The notes below the pieces were generated by a model. That model had not been told where the DNA came from. It saw nothing but the letters and a program-made list of their open reading frames with translations, and made no database searches. Source: Brachypodius melanocephalos (Eukaryota > Chordata > Aves > Passeriformes > Pycnonotidae). From it: DNA of 64,000 bases. The position numbers and the translations under genes are program-made. The stretch is from positions 4,431,996 through 4,495,995 of the forward strand of contig VZSR01000514.1 of the NCBI GenBank assembly GCA_013398615.1, given 5' to 3'. The first letter of the stretch is position 1. Each line of letters begins with the position of its first letter. This document shows positions 50,160 through 61,155 of the stretch, piece after piece.

Positions 50160-52600
50160 AGGTACTTATATATTTAGTTATATTTTCAGTTATGAGATTG
50201 GGATTATTTATAATTGTGAGGCCTTCAGGCCAGCTCTTAGCCATCACAGCTAAGGATGGAAGTTCAGATCAGGCAGGTATGTGGGGAGCATCAGAGCTGA
50301 AGCCTGGAAGGCTGAACTAGCTGATTCAATGTGCCTGTGTCCATCTGCCAGCTAAGTTTTGCAGAGGAATAGGGACCTCAGAAACAAGATTGTGATGGAA
50401 AGTAGAGACCCTCGTAGCTATAACAGCAAGGGAAAGCTGCTTATCAGGGTGCTTTCAGACTTCAGAAGAGGCAAATGAAGGAAAGATGGCAGGACTGGTA
50501 TACTCTCATCCCTAATGAGATCTTATCCGTTATACCAGAATCCACAGAAGATGAAAGGAAATGTCAGAGAAAATGGGATTTTGCAAGTTCTGTTCCCTAT
50601 GGAAGTGCTAGTTCAGATGTGGATATGCTGGGATATGACATCTCTCTATTCACACTCCTGATGGTGCACCTTTGTGTCCTGGACAGCTTGGTGCCTCTCG
50701 AGACTTGTTTCAGATCCTGGGGGACTGAACAGGGCTTGTGTCATGTAGCTTTTGATCCCTTGCTTTTAGGCTTGCAAGGAGCAGTTATGTTGCAAGCATG
50801 AGAGCAGTTGCTCAGCCTCTGGCTCTGCTTTGCACATGCTGCCTTTCCTTTCTGTCTCCAAGAGAAACAAGCATTTGAGAAACTGCCACAAAAAACACAT
50901 ATCTTTACATCATTGCAAATCAGATCGTGAAGAAATCTAGGGTGGAGTTGGATGAGTGAGTGCTGTCCTTAAGTGTCCCTAAGTGTCTTTTGAGTCCATG
51001 CATTTGCTGGTATGATTTGCAGTCTATTCTGGTTATGTAGCACAGGCTTTCTCCAGCTTCTTCTTCTTCCTGCCTAAAGAGGTTTCCAATAGGTAGAAAT
51101 TGCATCATTACCAGTAAAACCCAGGTAAAATGGACCTGCTCCATGGGGAGTTGGTCCTGAAGTGCCCATCCCCAGCCCCACCACAAGGTAGGCAGCTCTT
51201 TTTAGATTCTTGCCTTCTGGTGGGAGCTTCTTTTCTTGGGAGACAACGCATGAATGAAGAAGGTATTGCAGGCATTGCCATTTGTATGCTAAAAACAACA
51301 CTTGCCTTGCAGGGAAGTCAAAGGTCCAAATGTGCCTGTAACATGGGAAAAAAAAAAGTGTGAGGCCCCAGGTATGGTGAATTTGACCCTCCATCTCCAC
51401 TTTTCACAGTTTCATGTTAATTGGAGAGTAGACACACTGCCAGCTCACTCTCTGGGGAGAAAAAGGCAGGAACCAATTTGCAGAGCCACATAAATATGGA
51501 AGTAGGATTTTTTTTTTTACGTGGGAGGTGTTACCAGTACCACACATTACAGTTTCTTGGCTTTATCACATCGTAGGCTTTTACTGAGACATGAGTAAGT
51601 TTGCTAAATAAGGAATATGAAAATAGCTTGTGAAATAGGTTGAGTCATCAGAGAAAATCAAATGGAGTTCTGACACCAGGGCCTCGGTTGTAAAGTCCTA
51701 CTTTATTTTACCATTGCATTAGAAACTTTGGGGTCATTTCAATCTCTTTATTTCAGCTTCAAAATTCAAGGTACTCTGACATCTAAGTAAAGCTTACCAA
51801 ATCTGTTCAGGTTTTCCATCAGCAGTGGCGATACATCCCCATATGTTCTGCTTATGAACACTTGCAGGAAATATAAAGGTTACCAAGACAAATGGCTTCT
51901 GTAGTAATAGCTGAAATGCTCAGCACTTCTTCCTGCCTTGTCTAGCTCTTGAAGAGTATGGCCCCTAGATCTCCCTTTCACATACTAGCCTATCCCATGG
52001 AAGTCACTGGTTGTTATTTGTAGCTTCTGAGAATCCTAGCAGGACACCAAACAAACCCAAAAAGGCAGTAACTCAAGATCAGGAGCGATCACAGTAGATA
52101 GAAAGGAGGGCACAGGAGGGCCCCTTAAAGGGCCTCGGGCACAGCATTGCCTGGAACTCCCATATTTCTGTCAGGGATTGTTCTCATATCCCAAAACATG
52201 ACCTGTGCTACGGAGATCATGGATGGAAATCATCTCTAGGACACAAGCTTGCATGGGATCAATGGGAGCCATAAGACACACTATGTGTGAGGAGAAGTGG
52301 GGAAGTCCTTCACTATAAATCCTGCCCCAGCCTCATGCTCGCTGCAGTCACGACTGGGACTTCAGAGCAGGCACCACGTAAAGGTTTCTTATCTTCTGGG
52401 ACTATTACAGGCTCAGAAATTAAAAGCAAACTGATAAAAGCCTCAATTCAAACTTCAAACCCACTTGGCACAACCATATTTCCAGATTTGGTTTTCTGAG
52501 CTAACCATGTTAGTAAACTTAAACATTTGAGAAAGTGTTAATTGGACCAGGTTTATGTCTCCTAAGTGAAATGACAATGTAGTTTTTATGGGCACTCTTT
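50160..52600. other. Intergenic DNA, no gene seen
   Basis: No exon, RNA gene or named repeat. One AP-1 heptamer occurs at 51641-51647. A frame of 108 codons at 50475-50801 resembles nothing known. Confidence 0.5.
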
Positions 52601-52605
52601 TTTTT

Positions 52606-52636
52606 GGGGGGGTGGGGGGGAGAGGAGGGGAGGGGG
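52606..52636 (+). other. Strong G-quadruplex motif
   Basis: Runs of 8, 7, 4 and 5 G are separated by loops of one to seven bases, directly after a T9 tract, giving a canonical four-run G-quadruplex pattern on the + strand. It is far from any promoter I can define. Confidence 0.85.
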
Positions 52637-53769
52637 TGTGTAGGGGTGTTGTCTGTGTGTGAATAGTGGTTTATTTCTGTCACAGTGGTACTCCATTTCT
52701 GAGATGCCTTTGTCAAGCAGTGTGTGAGTCATCTCTCGTTATTAAATTGCCCATACATTGTGAGCTGCCTCCAGGCCCTGAACCAAAGCCTATTGCCTCT
52801 GTGGGGAGAAGGGCCCCCGAACACAACGGGATTCGGATCAGGCCCTGGATTAATCTTTCCATTAAATCTTTATTTTAAGGAACCATTTGTTCTAATTGGA
52901 GCTAAGACTTGCTTCTGCATTGAACTGGCATTTGAGGTCTACAGGACTCAACTGGAACAATGGGTATATCCTCTCTGCTCTAATGCCTCCAATCACATAA
53001 AGTCAAGTTAACTGGAAAATCAATTGACACAAATTCCAGCACAAACATTAACTTCCATCCGGCAGGGCCCAGCGGCTGGCCAGGGCAAAGCAGATTCCTA
53101 ACAGGGATGGAGCAGAACTGTATTCATGTCCTAGATATGCTTTTAGCCTGAGGTCTCCCCAGCAATGCCCACATTGCCCTGAGTAATTACTGTGGCTAGC
53201 AGAGAGCCTAGGGGTCAGGCAGTCTGGGATCAATTGTGGGCTCTGCCTGTGGATTTCCAGGGCAAGTGATGCAGCTGCTCCTGCTGGCACAGCCACATTT
53301 GTCAAAAGCATAAAGGAAGTGAGTGAGACCTGGACTGACCATGCTGACCAGACAGGTCCCTTGAGTATATAGAAAAGGACTATAGCAGCAAAACTTTGTT
53401 TTCCACAGGACAGCTCACTTCTGCGGAGGATATTTCAGTTCTGTTGGTAAAACAAAGCTTTGCTGATGTGGCTTTGCTCATGCAAGAAGCATTTTGATGC
53501 TAGAGCTGACCTGAATTTCTCTCTAAATGTTTCTCACAGGCTTATCTGTATGTCTCTGCATCCTGTCTTGCATCAGGGATAATGATATCAATCTCATTCA
53601 GAGAAAGGGATAAAGCTTTTTTCGTGTTTGCAATGCACATTAGACCCATGACAAAGACTATCCTAAGCACAAAATCTTGTTACCATGATGTATTTATTGT
53701 ACTGCACTTGTGAGTCCATATGTTCCTTATTAGAAGAGAGAGTTTGTTGTGGGGTTTTACTTTGGGAGG

Positions 53770-53801
53770 GTTTTTTTGTTTGTTTGTTTGTTTGTTTTTT
53801 T
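53770..53801 (+). repeat. (GTTT)n microsatellite
   Basis: About five tandem GTTT units flanked by T runs. Simple repeat, likely polymorphic. Confidence 0.9.
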
Positions 53802-53922
53802 CCCCAGGATATAATGTACTACTTAGTTAAAAACAAAACCAATTGTGGAGCACTTTCAGACAGCCACCACAGCCACTCTGCCAGGCGATGGGAGCCCTGG
53901 GTGGGTGGCAGGAAATCTGTGT

Positions 53923-54184
53923 GCTACTGAGTGCTAAAGCACTGACATGGTTCAGTTTACTAAATCCAGCTGTGAAGAGCAGCTGGTTTGCTGGCAGTCA
54001 GCACGACAGACACAGGCGGATATGCTCGAGAGAATTGATCAGGGACCACCAGTGGAGAGAAGGGGAGCGTAAATTTTTCCCTGCGCTACTAAGTGTTAAA
54101 GTGGCTCCTGGCAGTTCTGATTACTAAACCCAGCTGAGAGGAGTTTTTCTGGACTTGTCTGTGAGATCTGATGGGGATATGCTC
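53923..54184 (+). repeat. Diverged tandem duplication, offset about 160 bp
   Basis: Two adjacent segments share blocks in the same order. GCTACTGAGTGCTAAAGC (53923) pairs with GCTACTAAGTGTTAAAGT (54085). TTTACTAAATCCAGCTG (about 53957) pairs with ATTACTAAACCCAGCTG (about 54120). GGATATGCTC occurs at 54018 and 54175. The offset is 157-163 bases with many substitutions and small gaps between blocks. It looks like an old local duplication or two units of an unknown tandem repeat. Confidence 0.7.
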
Positions 54185-54199
54185 CAGCCATGAAGAAGG

Positions 54200-57100
54200 G
54201 GGAAGCAGAAGACTTCTGCATGGCCAGCTACTCCCACACTCAGTGCTGTGGCTTGTGGGATCCCGGAGGAAGGTTGTCAGGACACGTGGGAAATGTCTGC
54301 AGACAGCAGGGGAGGCTGTCGAGAGGCTTCAGATGGTGTTCCCATCTTGGTTTCCCTTCTCATTTCCTTCTCCATCCTCCCTCTGTGAGGGAGCTGGGGG
54401 TGACAAGAAGAGGCAGCCGTCACAGCAGGCCAGGGCTAGGAGAGATTGTGTAGAATAAACAGCAAGACACTTCCTTGGAGGGCTGGAAAAGATAATAAAG
54501 ATGTCTGTTATCCGGAGCGAACGGTGAAAATTGCACCGGTGAAAGCTGCCAGCTTGGGTGTGATAGGACAATGTCCTGCTGTCCTCCGGCTCTGCCTGGG
54601 AAGAGCCTGAGAAATGCTAAGCGCTAATGGGAAGTGAGGACAAGATAGTCCTGGGGCATTGGTTTTAGTTTCCATGACAAAACTGGAAGTTATCTTTGCT
54701 TTCCTTTGATCTTCAAAGCACAGGGGGAAATTTCACACTTAGGGGAGGCCACCCGGTGTCAGGTGAAGTTGCTCCAGCTTGTTAAAGTCAGTCAGATGCC
54801 ATAAGGTAAGTAACTCACCTGCCTTAGTGTAAAATGCCTTGCAGAAAGGAGGCTGCCTTTTCGTGGGGCTCATTTTGGTTCTCTGGTTATAAAATTACAT
54901 TTGTTTGTGAATCCCAGGTCTGTAAACGGATGGCTTAAAGAGGGAGTAAAGCCCAGGCAGTGTAACTCTGATCAGTTTAGATATGTATTACTTTGTTGAA
55001 TGGATGTAGTCAGCCTAAATAACTATTTTTGTTCAAATCTGATTTAAAAATTACTGCAGCCACCTCCTTCCAGGGTGCTAATTAGGAGGAGAGGCAAGGG
55101 GCAAGGGTTTTTTTCAGAATTGCAGGATGATCCGTGGAAGTCAGCTATCCAGTCTGGCATCTCTGTCAAATGTAATTTTGTTTGTACTGGCCACAAAGAC
55201 TGAAAAAGCTGCCCCAAAATGAGGCAGTCTGGGTCATAGACCTACACAGGCTCTTTCTGCCTCTGCCTCACTGTCTGGCTCACCACATGTGCTGAGTGCA
55301 GACATTCAGAGATTTCTCTGCATCCATTCCCCAATTTCTCCAAGGAGTCTCCAAGGCCCTTCAGTCAGTCTGTGTCCTGCCGCTGCTGGGAACAGGTTGC
55401 AAAATATCGATTTGGTCAATTATGTCATCAAACCAGCAACACCTCCAGGGCCAAGAGGCACTGCTGCTTCCCGTTGGTTCCTCACCCCTCTTGTGTAGGA
55501 GCAAGAATCAGTCTTCCTGCAGACACACCTTCAGAGCAAGCAGCCAGTCCTGCAGATGGGGAATGTGTATTTATGGCTGTGTGGCTCTCCTACTGTCGGG
55601 ATTGCATTTACTGCTCGCTTGAACATTAGGAAATTTTTTGGAAGTAAAATTAACTGCTTTTAATTCACCTTCGAATTTCCTAGTCTTGCACTGTTGTCTG
55701 AGCTGGCAATCTTTCACCTGGAGCTTGGGATTAAAGAGGTATTCAGATTTCTACCTTTTTTTATGATTTATTTTGATGAGAACCAGTTGTCCCTGACCTC
55801 TGTGGGCTGTCCCTGAGCCTTACTGATGGATGGGCAGGTGCTTGTCTCAGGAATGTCATACAGCCCCCCGAAAGAAGCCTCCCCTTGCCCTGATGCCTGT
55901 GAGGTGGTGCCGACCCAGGCTCTCTTCAGGGCAGCCCCTCCTGAAGCCAAGGGATGCTGTGGGCTGCCACCCTCACTGCTAGGGCAGCTACTGAGTACAA
56001 CAGATCTGTAGGATCCAGCGTCCCTGATCTGCTTCTCCTTTCTGTTTGATCTGTCCAAAACCAGGTCTGGAATTACATCTATGGGTGCCGTCCAGAACAG
56101 CTGATCCCATAAACAGCTCGATGCAAGACCCTCCCCTTTTCCGGCGTTTAAAATAGAAAAAACATTGAGCAATGCCTTCTTTCACAAAATTTCCAAATGC
56201 AACAAAGCTTTTTGTTGCATGGCAGCAAAGAAAAGCATCGCTGGTTTCCCCGCTCGGGCAGGATGTGAGCCAGGGCACGCCGAGACCGGAGCGGGCTCGG
56301 CCCACGCCACCTGCCGGCAGCGCTCCCGGCACGGCCCCGGGCGCGGCGCTCGCTCCGCGTGTGCACAATGCCTTCATCTATGAATTGGTGGAGCCAGGGA
56401 AATTCATTCAACCACAACCACATTTTATTCACAGAGAGGCTCGTCTGAAAGATGACGAGCAAAACAACTGTTTTCCTTAGTAAATCTGTGGCAGATTCAT
56501 TCGTAATAACCTACATTCTTTTCAAAAAGGAGCCTTTCTCTGTCGTTCGTCTTATGCCAATGTTTTACCCCAGCACTCTTCTTTGCAAACATGTTAGCTT
56601 TCTTAAAGTATTGTTGGATTAAAGGTTTTATGGATGAATACTTAACAGTCAACAGAAATTATTTAACTTTACACATTCAAAGGATAATAGTGATCAAGAG
56701 AAACTTTTATTTATTTTTAAAAAGAGGCTGTCTGACTATTTTGAGTTGTTTAAAGTGACTAGAAACTGAGCCAGAAAAGGAGAAGGAAAAAAAAAAACCC
56801 TCTGGTGCTTTTCATGCATATTTTTCATGTAGATGCCTCCCAGCAAATTCCCCCATACAGAGCACCACCATGGCATCCTCTATGTTAGGGGGAGGCAGCA
56901 GGAGACAAAAAAGAGCAAGAAAAGGGTCTGTAGATGGTGGAAACAGGTACCCACCACGCAACAGAGATGTCACTGGCTAATGCTATGTAGCCAGCATCTG
57001 AACCCGTATTTACATCCACCCCCTATCAAACTGAGATTCTTTTAAGGCTCTTGCAGGCTTAGGGCTCCCTCTTCTAAGTTTTGTGGCAGGCAGTTCCTCA

Positions 57101-57470
57101 CTGTCAAAATTACAGACATTTCTGCAGGTTCAGACTGTGCATTGCAAGGCATGGGTCACTACAGTGTTTGAGAGCAACAAAACTCAGTAATTTGTTAAAG
57201 ACAAAAAGAAATAGTTGGAAAGGAAGTCCATGTGTGGTTTGCTTGCATTTTTTTCACCATGAGTGCCCCTTGTCCCTCAAAAGCTTGGTTGGTTTTCTAC
57301 ATTGAGATGGATGTGTGTGCCAGGGTCTGACAAGAAAGCACTGGTTTCTCTCACTTTGCCTACTAGGATCTCCAATGAGTTCAAAGGTGAGAGAAAGATG
57401 CATTATGGCCCTGCTGCCTTAGGATTCAGGCTTGGGTGGTCTCGGAGGATCGATATTCTTGGCTGTCCCA
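54200..57470. other. Intergenic DNA, no gene seen
   Basis: No supported exon. A small CpG-richer patch lies near 56240-56360, with no promoter motif I can name. Confidence 0.5.
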
Positions 57471-57479
57471 CTGTTACCC

Positions 57480-57545
57480 TGCTTGACCCTGGGCAAGATA
57501 CATTCTCACCGCCTTCGTTTCCCAGCTTGGAAGTGGAACATCAGA
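57480..57545 (+). mobile_element. MIR-like ancient SINE fragment
   Basis: TGACCCTGGGCAAGATACATTC followed by a CCTTCGTTTCCCAGCTTGGAA block parallels the MIR core (TGACCTTGGGCAAGTCACTTAA, CCTCAGTTTCCCCATCTG). Diverged and short. The cysteine-rich frame just downstream (to 57698) starts inside this element and is not taken as a gene. Confidence 0.5.
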
Positions 57546-57719
57546 ATATCTGTTTGTGAGTTCAAAGTGCCATTGGACACCGGCTTCTGCGGGGTCTACT
57601 CAAAGTGTCAACCAAAATCCAAGTTTCCCAGTTTGCTCCTGAGATTCTGCTGCAACACCAGCACTAAGAACTGTCTCCAGAAGTTATGCCTCTCCTAACG
57701 ATTTCAAGCAATGGAGCAC

Positions 57720-60200
57720 AAGGGATTGATGTTGCAATGAACCTACTGATTTCTAAAGGCTTTTGAAATAGGCAGTAAATACCTCAGTGATTGCAGCCAT
57801 TCATGAATGAAAGCAGTCTATACACGTGTTGGTTCACAACTGAAAGTGGTAATAGAAGAGGTTAATAACACTTAAATTGCTTTGTCCCTCCCCACAATAG
57901 ATTTAACATTTTTTTTTCTGAGAGAAATTCTACTATTTGAGAAGAGAGAAAAAAAAAATCTACAGAACTGAAATCTCATCTATATGTTCCCATTAAGTTT
58001 CATGAAAGAAATGCTTGACGTATTTTTATGCTGATGAAGCCTAGATGAATTAAAGCAGTGTTCCCACTTCCTCCTTTCTAATGCTAATGTCTAATTCTAG
58101 CATATTTATACAAAAACACGGCTTATAAAGCCGAGCCATGGAAAAAAATCCCTGCAGCACCTATGAAGCAAGGTGAACTCCTCACGTAGCAAGCAATATG
58201 TTTGCAGGTTCTGAATACAGAGCGCTGTTTTACGAGCTGCTAGCTTTCTGCACTCCTACAGGCACAGCAGCTTGACAGAATAAAAATTACAGACATCACA
58301 CTTGGGTTGGAAGCATATTTTCAGCAAGTACTACAAAACCAAAAGAGTAACAGAAAATATAATACCTACCCAACCACTCCACTCCCTCAAGTACAATCTC
58401 TAAAAGCTATGTGGCAAAACCTGTGTGCAGGGACCTTATTTGAATATTTGAAACACTCTTTGAACCAGACAATCATTTGCCACTTAATCCTTAATGAATA
58501 CTGTTGCTATTTTTGCAAGCACGTCATGATGGTGAGAGTGTTTGATGATGGAATATCAGTGGGATGTGATTTTATTCCTATGAATAAATATAATGTGGTG
58601 TCTGTGCACATTTGTATGCACACGAGCCCTCTCCAAACTGCTGGAGTGTGCTGTATAGCCAAAGTCCTCAAGAGAGAATGAACACCTGGGGATAAAAGAG
58701 ATCCCAGGTCCTTGTTTGTGCTTGTTCATAATAAGAATGATGCATTTCTTGGTGCACCTCAACAACAGGAAACTCTCTGGAGCACCAGATGTGGGTTATT
58801 TGGCTTGACACAGAGTTTTCAAGAAGACTTGGTCCATTCAGGCACAACAATGTCATTGCAGCAGTCAAGAAAAAAAGGCAAATTTTCCTCAGCTGATTTC
58901 TTTGAACTCCTTCTTTAGGGCAGGAAGATTAATTCCTTGCTCTGGGAGTCTATGATTAAATGAAAATAAGCTTCTGAACTACAAAGGAAATCTCTAAAAT
59001 GTGACTCAAGGCATCCCATTCCTCTAAAAGCAGAAGAGAAAGATGATTTAACTTTAGAATCTGCCGATTTAAGAACACTTCAATGTCTGTTACTATCCTG
59101 AGAAACAGCGGTGGTCTGTCCACATCCACCTGTGTCTTTAGCAGGAGAAGATTGTTGGTGAGGAGATATCCTGGCTGTTTGTTGGAACAAAACCCCCATT
59201 GCTGTGTCTCAGCAGAGGTTGGACTGCACTGCCTGCTGTGGAGTGCAACGGAGTCTCAAATGCATATGCAAAATGTGTTTCTGTGTTCTCCCATCTGAGT
59301 GCTTTCAGATGGTTTTGAAAATTCCAAGTTTATTTAGAACGTGTAAATCTGTGTCATCTAGGTTGTGTAAATGGATACAATTTGTTTACATGATAATGTT
59401 AACACAAAAATGGATGTAAATAATTCTTTTAACCAGGTACAAGATTGTTCAATTGTGTTGTAAGGAAAAGTGGGGAATCTGACTTTTATTTCTTTTCTTA
59501 AACTTTCTTCTCCCCGCTGCCAGGAGTCTCCTTGGATGGGCCAGGCATCTGGGACTTGAACTATCAGCATCTCTAACTCACTTTACTCCAGAAAAAGCGA
59601 AGAAGAATAAATTTAATATCACCAACTAATCCCATAAAGATGCTGTGAGACTTATTTGAAGATTTAAAATTCTCTGAACTCCTCAGATGAAAAGGATTTT
59701 GAAAATGCAAATACAGAAAATATTTTTTTTCCCTCAGTCCCCTTGAACTAAGCTATTTAAAAGCCAAATAAGAGGGGCAGGAAATTTTCGTTTTGAATTT
59801 GTGGAGCAACCATTAAACACTTTAGCTTTTTAAGTCCCATGTTTTCTGAAGAAACAATGGACCATTTCCTTATAGGTGCTGGTAAAATCGGTTGCAATAG
59901 CTTCTTGAAGGGCTGTTAGTAAAACCATTTCATTACATGGCCCTTAAGAATGTCTGGGAGTAGATTTTCCCAACAGGGAAGAGGAGTAATTCATCCATCT
60001 ATTACTCTAGGAGAGGTAGAAACTAGACCTTTCTGTTTAAATCTAGTTTTTATTAGTGTTAAGAGGCTCAGTGGAGTAAATCCATTGCATGTCTAGACGT
60101 GCTGGCTACAGCTGCAGTTTTGAGGGAGCACTGTCAAATTGAAAATTGCATTTTCTCTGAGATGTCGCACCCCGACTGTCACACCACCTGAGATCACTGT
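57720..60200. other. AT-rich intergenic DNA before SMC3
   Basis: AT-rich, with low-complexity T and A runs. A perfect 6-bp-arm palindrome sits at 58119-58133 (CGGCTT/AAGCCG around ATA). A 124-codon frame at 58307-58681 has no recognisable family. Nothing else could be supported. Confidence 0.5.
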
Positions 60201-60969
60201 AAGTGAAGAGGTAAGGTGAAAATTAATCTTTCTCTCTCATTTCTGCACCATTTTTTTTTCTCTCCTCCGGGAAGCTGGATAGTAGCTCTGCGACGTAAAG
60301 GAGCGGGCACGGGCTCCAGCCAAGCTGTTTTCCTGACAATGTTTCGCACCATCGCTGTTTGCCCAGCTCACCCTGGCCACCGATTTGGCTTCGCCCAGAC
60401 TTTCCCTACGGATGTGGAGCTCAGCTCCCAGCTCTACACAGCCAGGAAGAGGCGGCTGAGGGAAAGGGTGCACTGGGGCAAGGGGCGCGTCAGCGCAGAC
60501 CCTAGGGCTGCTGATGCCTATTTTTTTATTATAATTTTTATTTTTAAAAAGTGTTCTTAGATCCTCGAACGGAAGCCGGGACTTAAGACCGAGCCTTTAT
60601 TTGACCTCCCGCGCAAACGGCCCCTCAGGGCGCCCCCGACAGCGCCCCCTAGAGGCCCGCGCTGCCGTTCGCTCCGCTCGCCTCAACTTGCCTTTGGCGC
60701 CCAATCCGCCCCTCGACGGGAGAAACCACTTCTCTCACCGCCCCGGGGGGATCCCGGCGCCCGGGAGGCACAGTGGCCTGCCTTCCCCGTTGCGCAGCGC
60801 CCTCAAAAAGACCACCGAGGCACTTGAGAAGCTAGGAAAAAGGAAATTCCCGCTGTTCCACGTGGTGTCGCTTCTTGGGCTGTACAGGAGCGTGTTCTCT
60901 GCTCCGCAGTTCTCCCTTGCAAGTGGAGCTGAATAGTTCACGCCAGGACGGAACGGGGAGGGTCCGCCG

Positions 60970-61140
60970 CCATTTTGTTTGAGTGAGGAGTGAGCGGGCT
61001 CTGTGCGGGAAGCGGGGGGCGGCTGAGGAGGCGGGAAGCGGCGGCGGAGACCCGCGGTCAAGCCGAGCGCTCGGACCGGAAAGAAGCGGCGAGGGCAGGC
61101 TGAACGACAGCGTGGCGGGCCTACCCCATCCTCGGCAAAC
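60970..61140 (+). other. SMC3: SMC3 5' UTR (start approximate)
   Basis: The start is inferred from the YY1 motif position; the end is the initiation codon. The leader is very GC- and purine-rich (GGCGGA and GGGAAGCGG blocks) with no further ATG between the YY1 motif and 61141, so the SMC3 start is the first AUG. Confidence 0.55.
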
Positions 61141-61155
61141 ATGTACATCAAGCAG
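61141..61155 (+). CDS. SMC3: SMC3 coding exon 1 (first five codons)
   Basis: SMC3 is the ATPase/coiled-coil subunit that with SMC1A, RAD21 and a STAG protein forms the cohesin ring holding sister chromatids and shaping chromatin loops. This exon encodes only MYIKQ, followed by the donor CAG|GTGAGC. Joined to exon 2 it gives MYIKQVIIQGFRSYRDQ, the invariant vertebrate SMC3 N terminus. The ATG has A at -3 (AAACATG). A very short first coding exon inside a CpG island matches the known gene structure. The frame into the intron (to 61350) is not coding. Confidence 0.95.

Noticed and set aside
57432..57698. Cysteine-rich frame that might be a small secreted protein exon
   Set aside because: The frame starts inside a MIR-like fragment, there is no signal peptide or partner exon, and the cysteine spacing matches no family I know.
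58307..58681. 124-codon frame upstream of SMC3
   Set aside because: AT-rich, unrecognised, with no promoter or poly(A) context; length is within chance for this region.
60735..61151. 138-codon minus-strand frame over the SMC3 promoter
   Set aside because: Antisense shadow of the CpG island; it overlaps the SMC3 start codon and has low-complexity composition.
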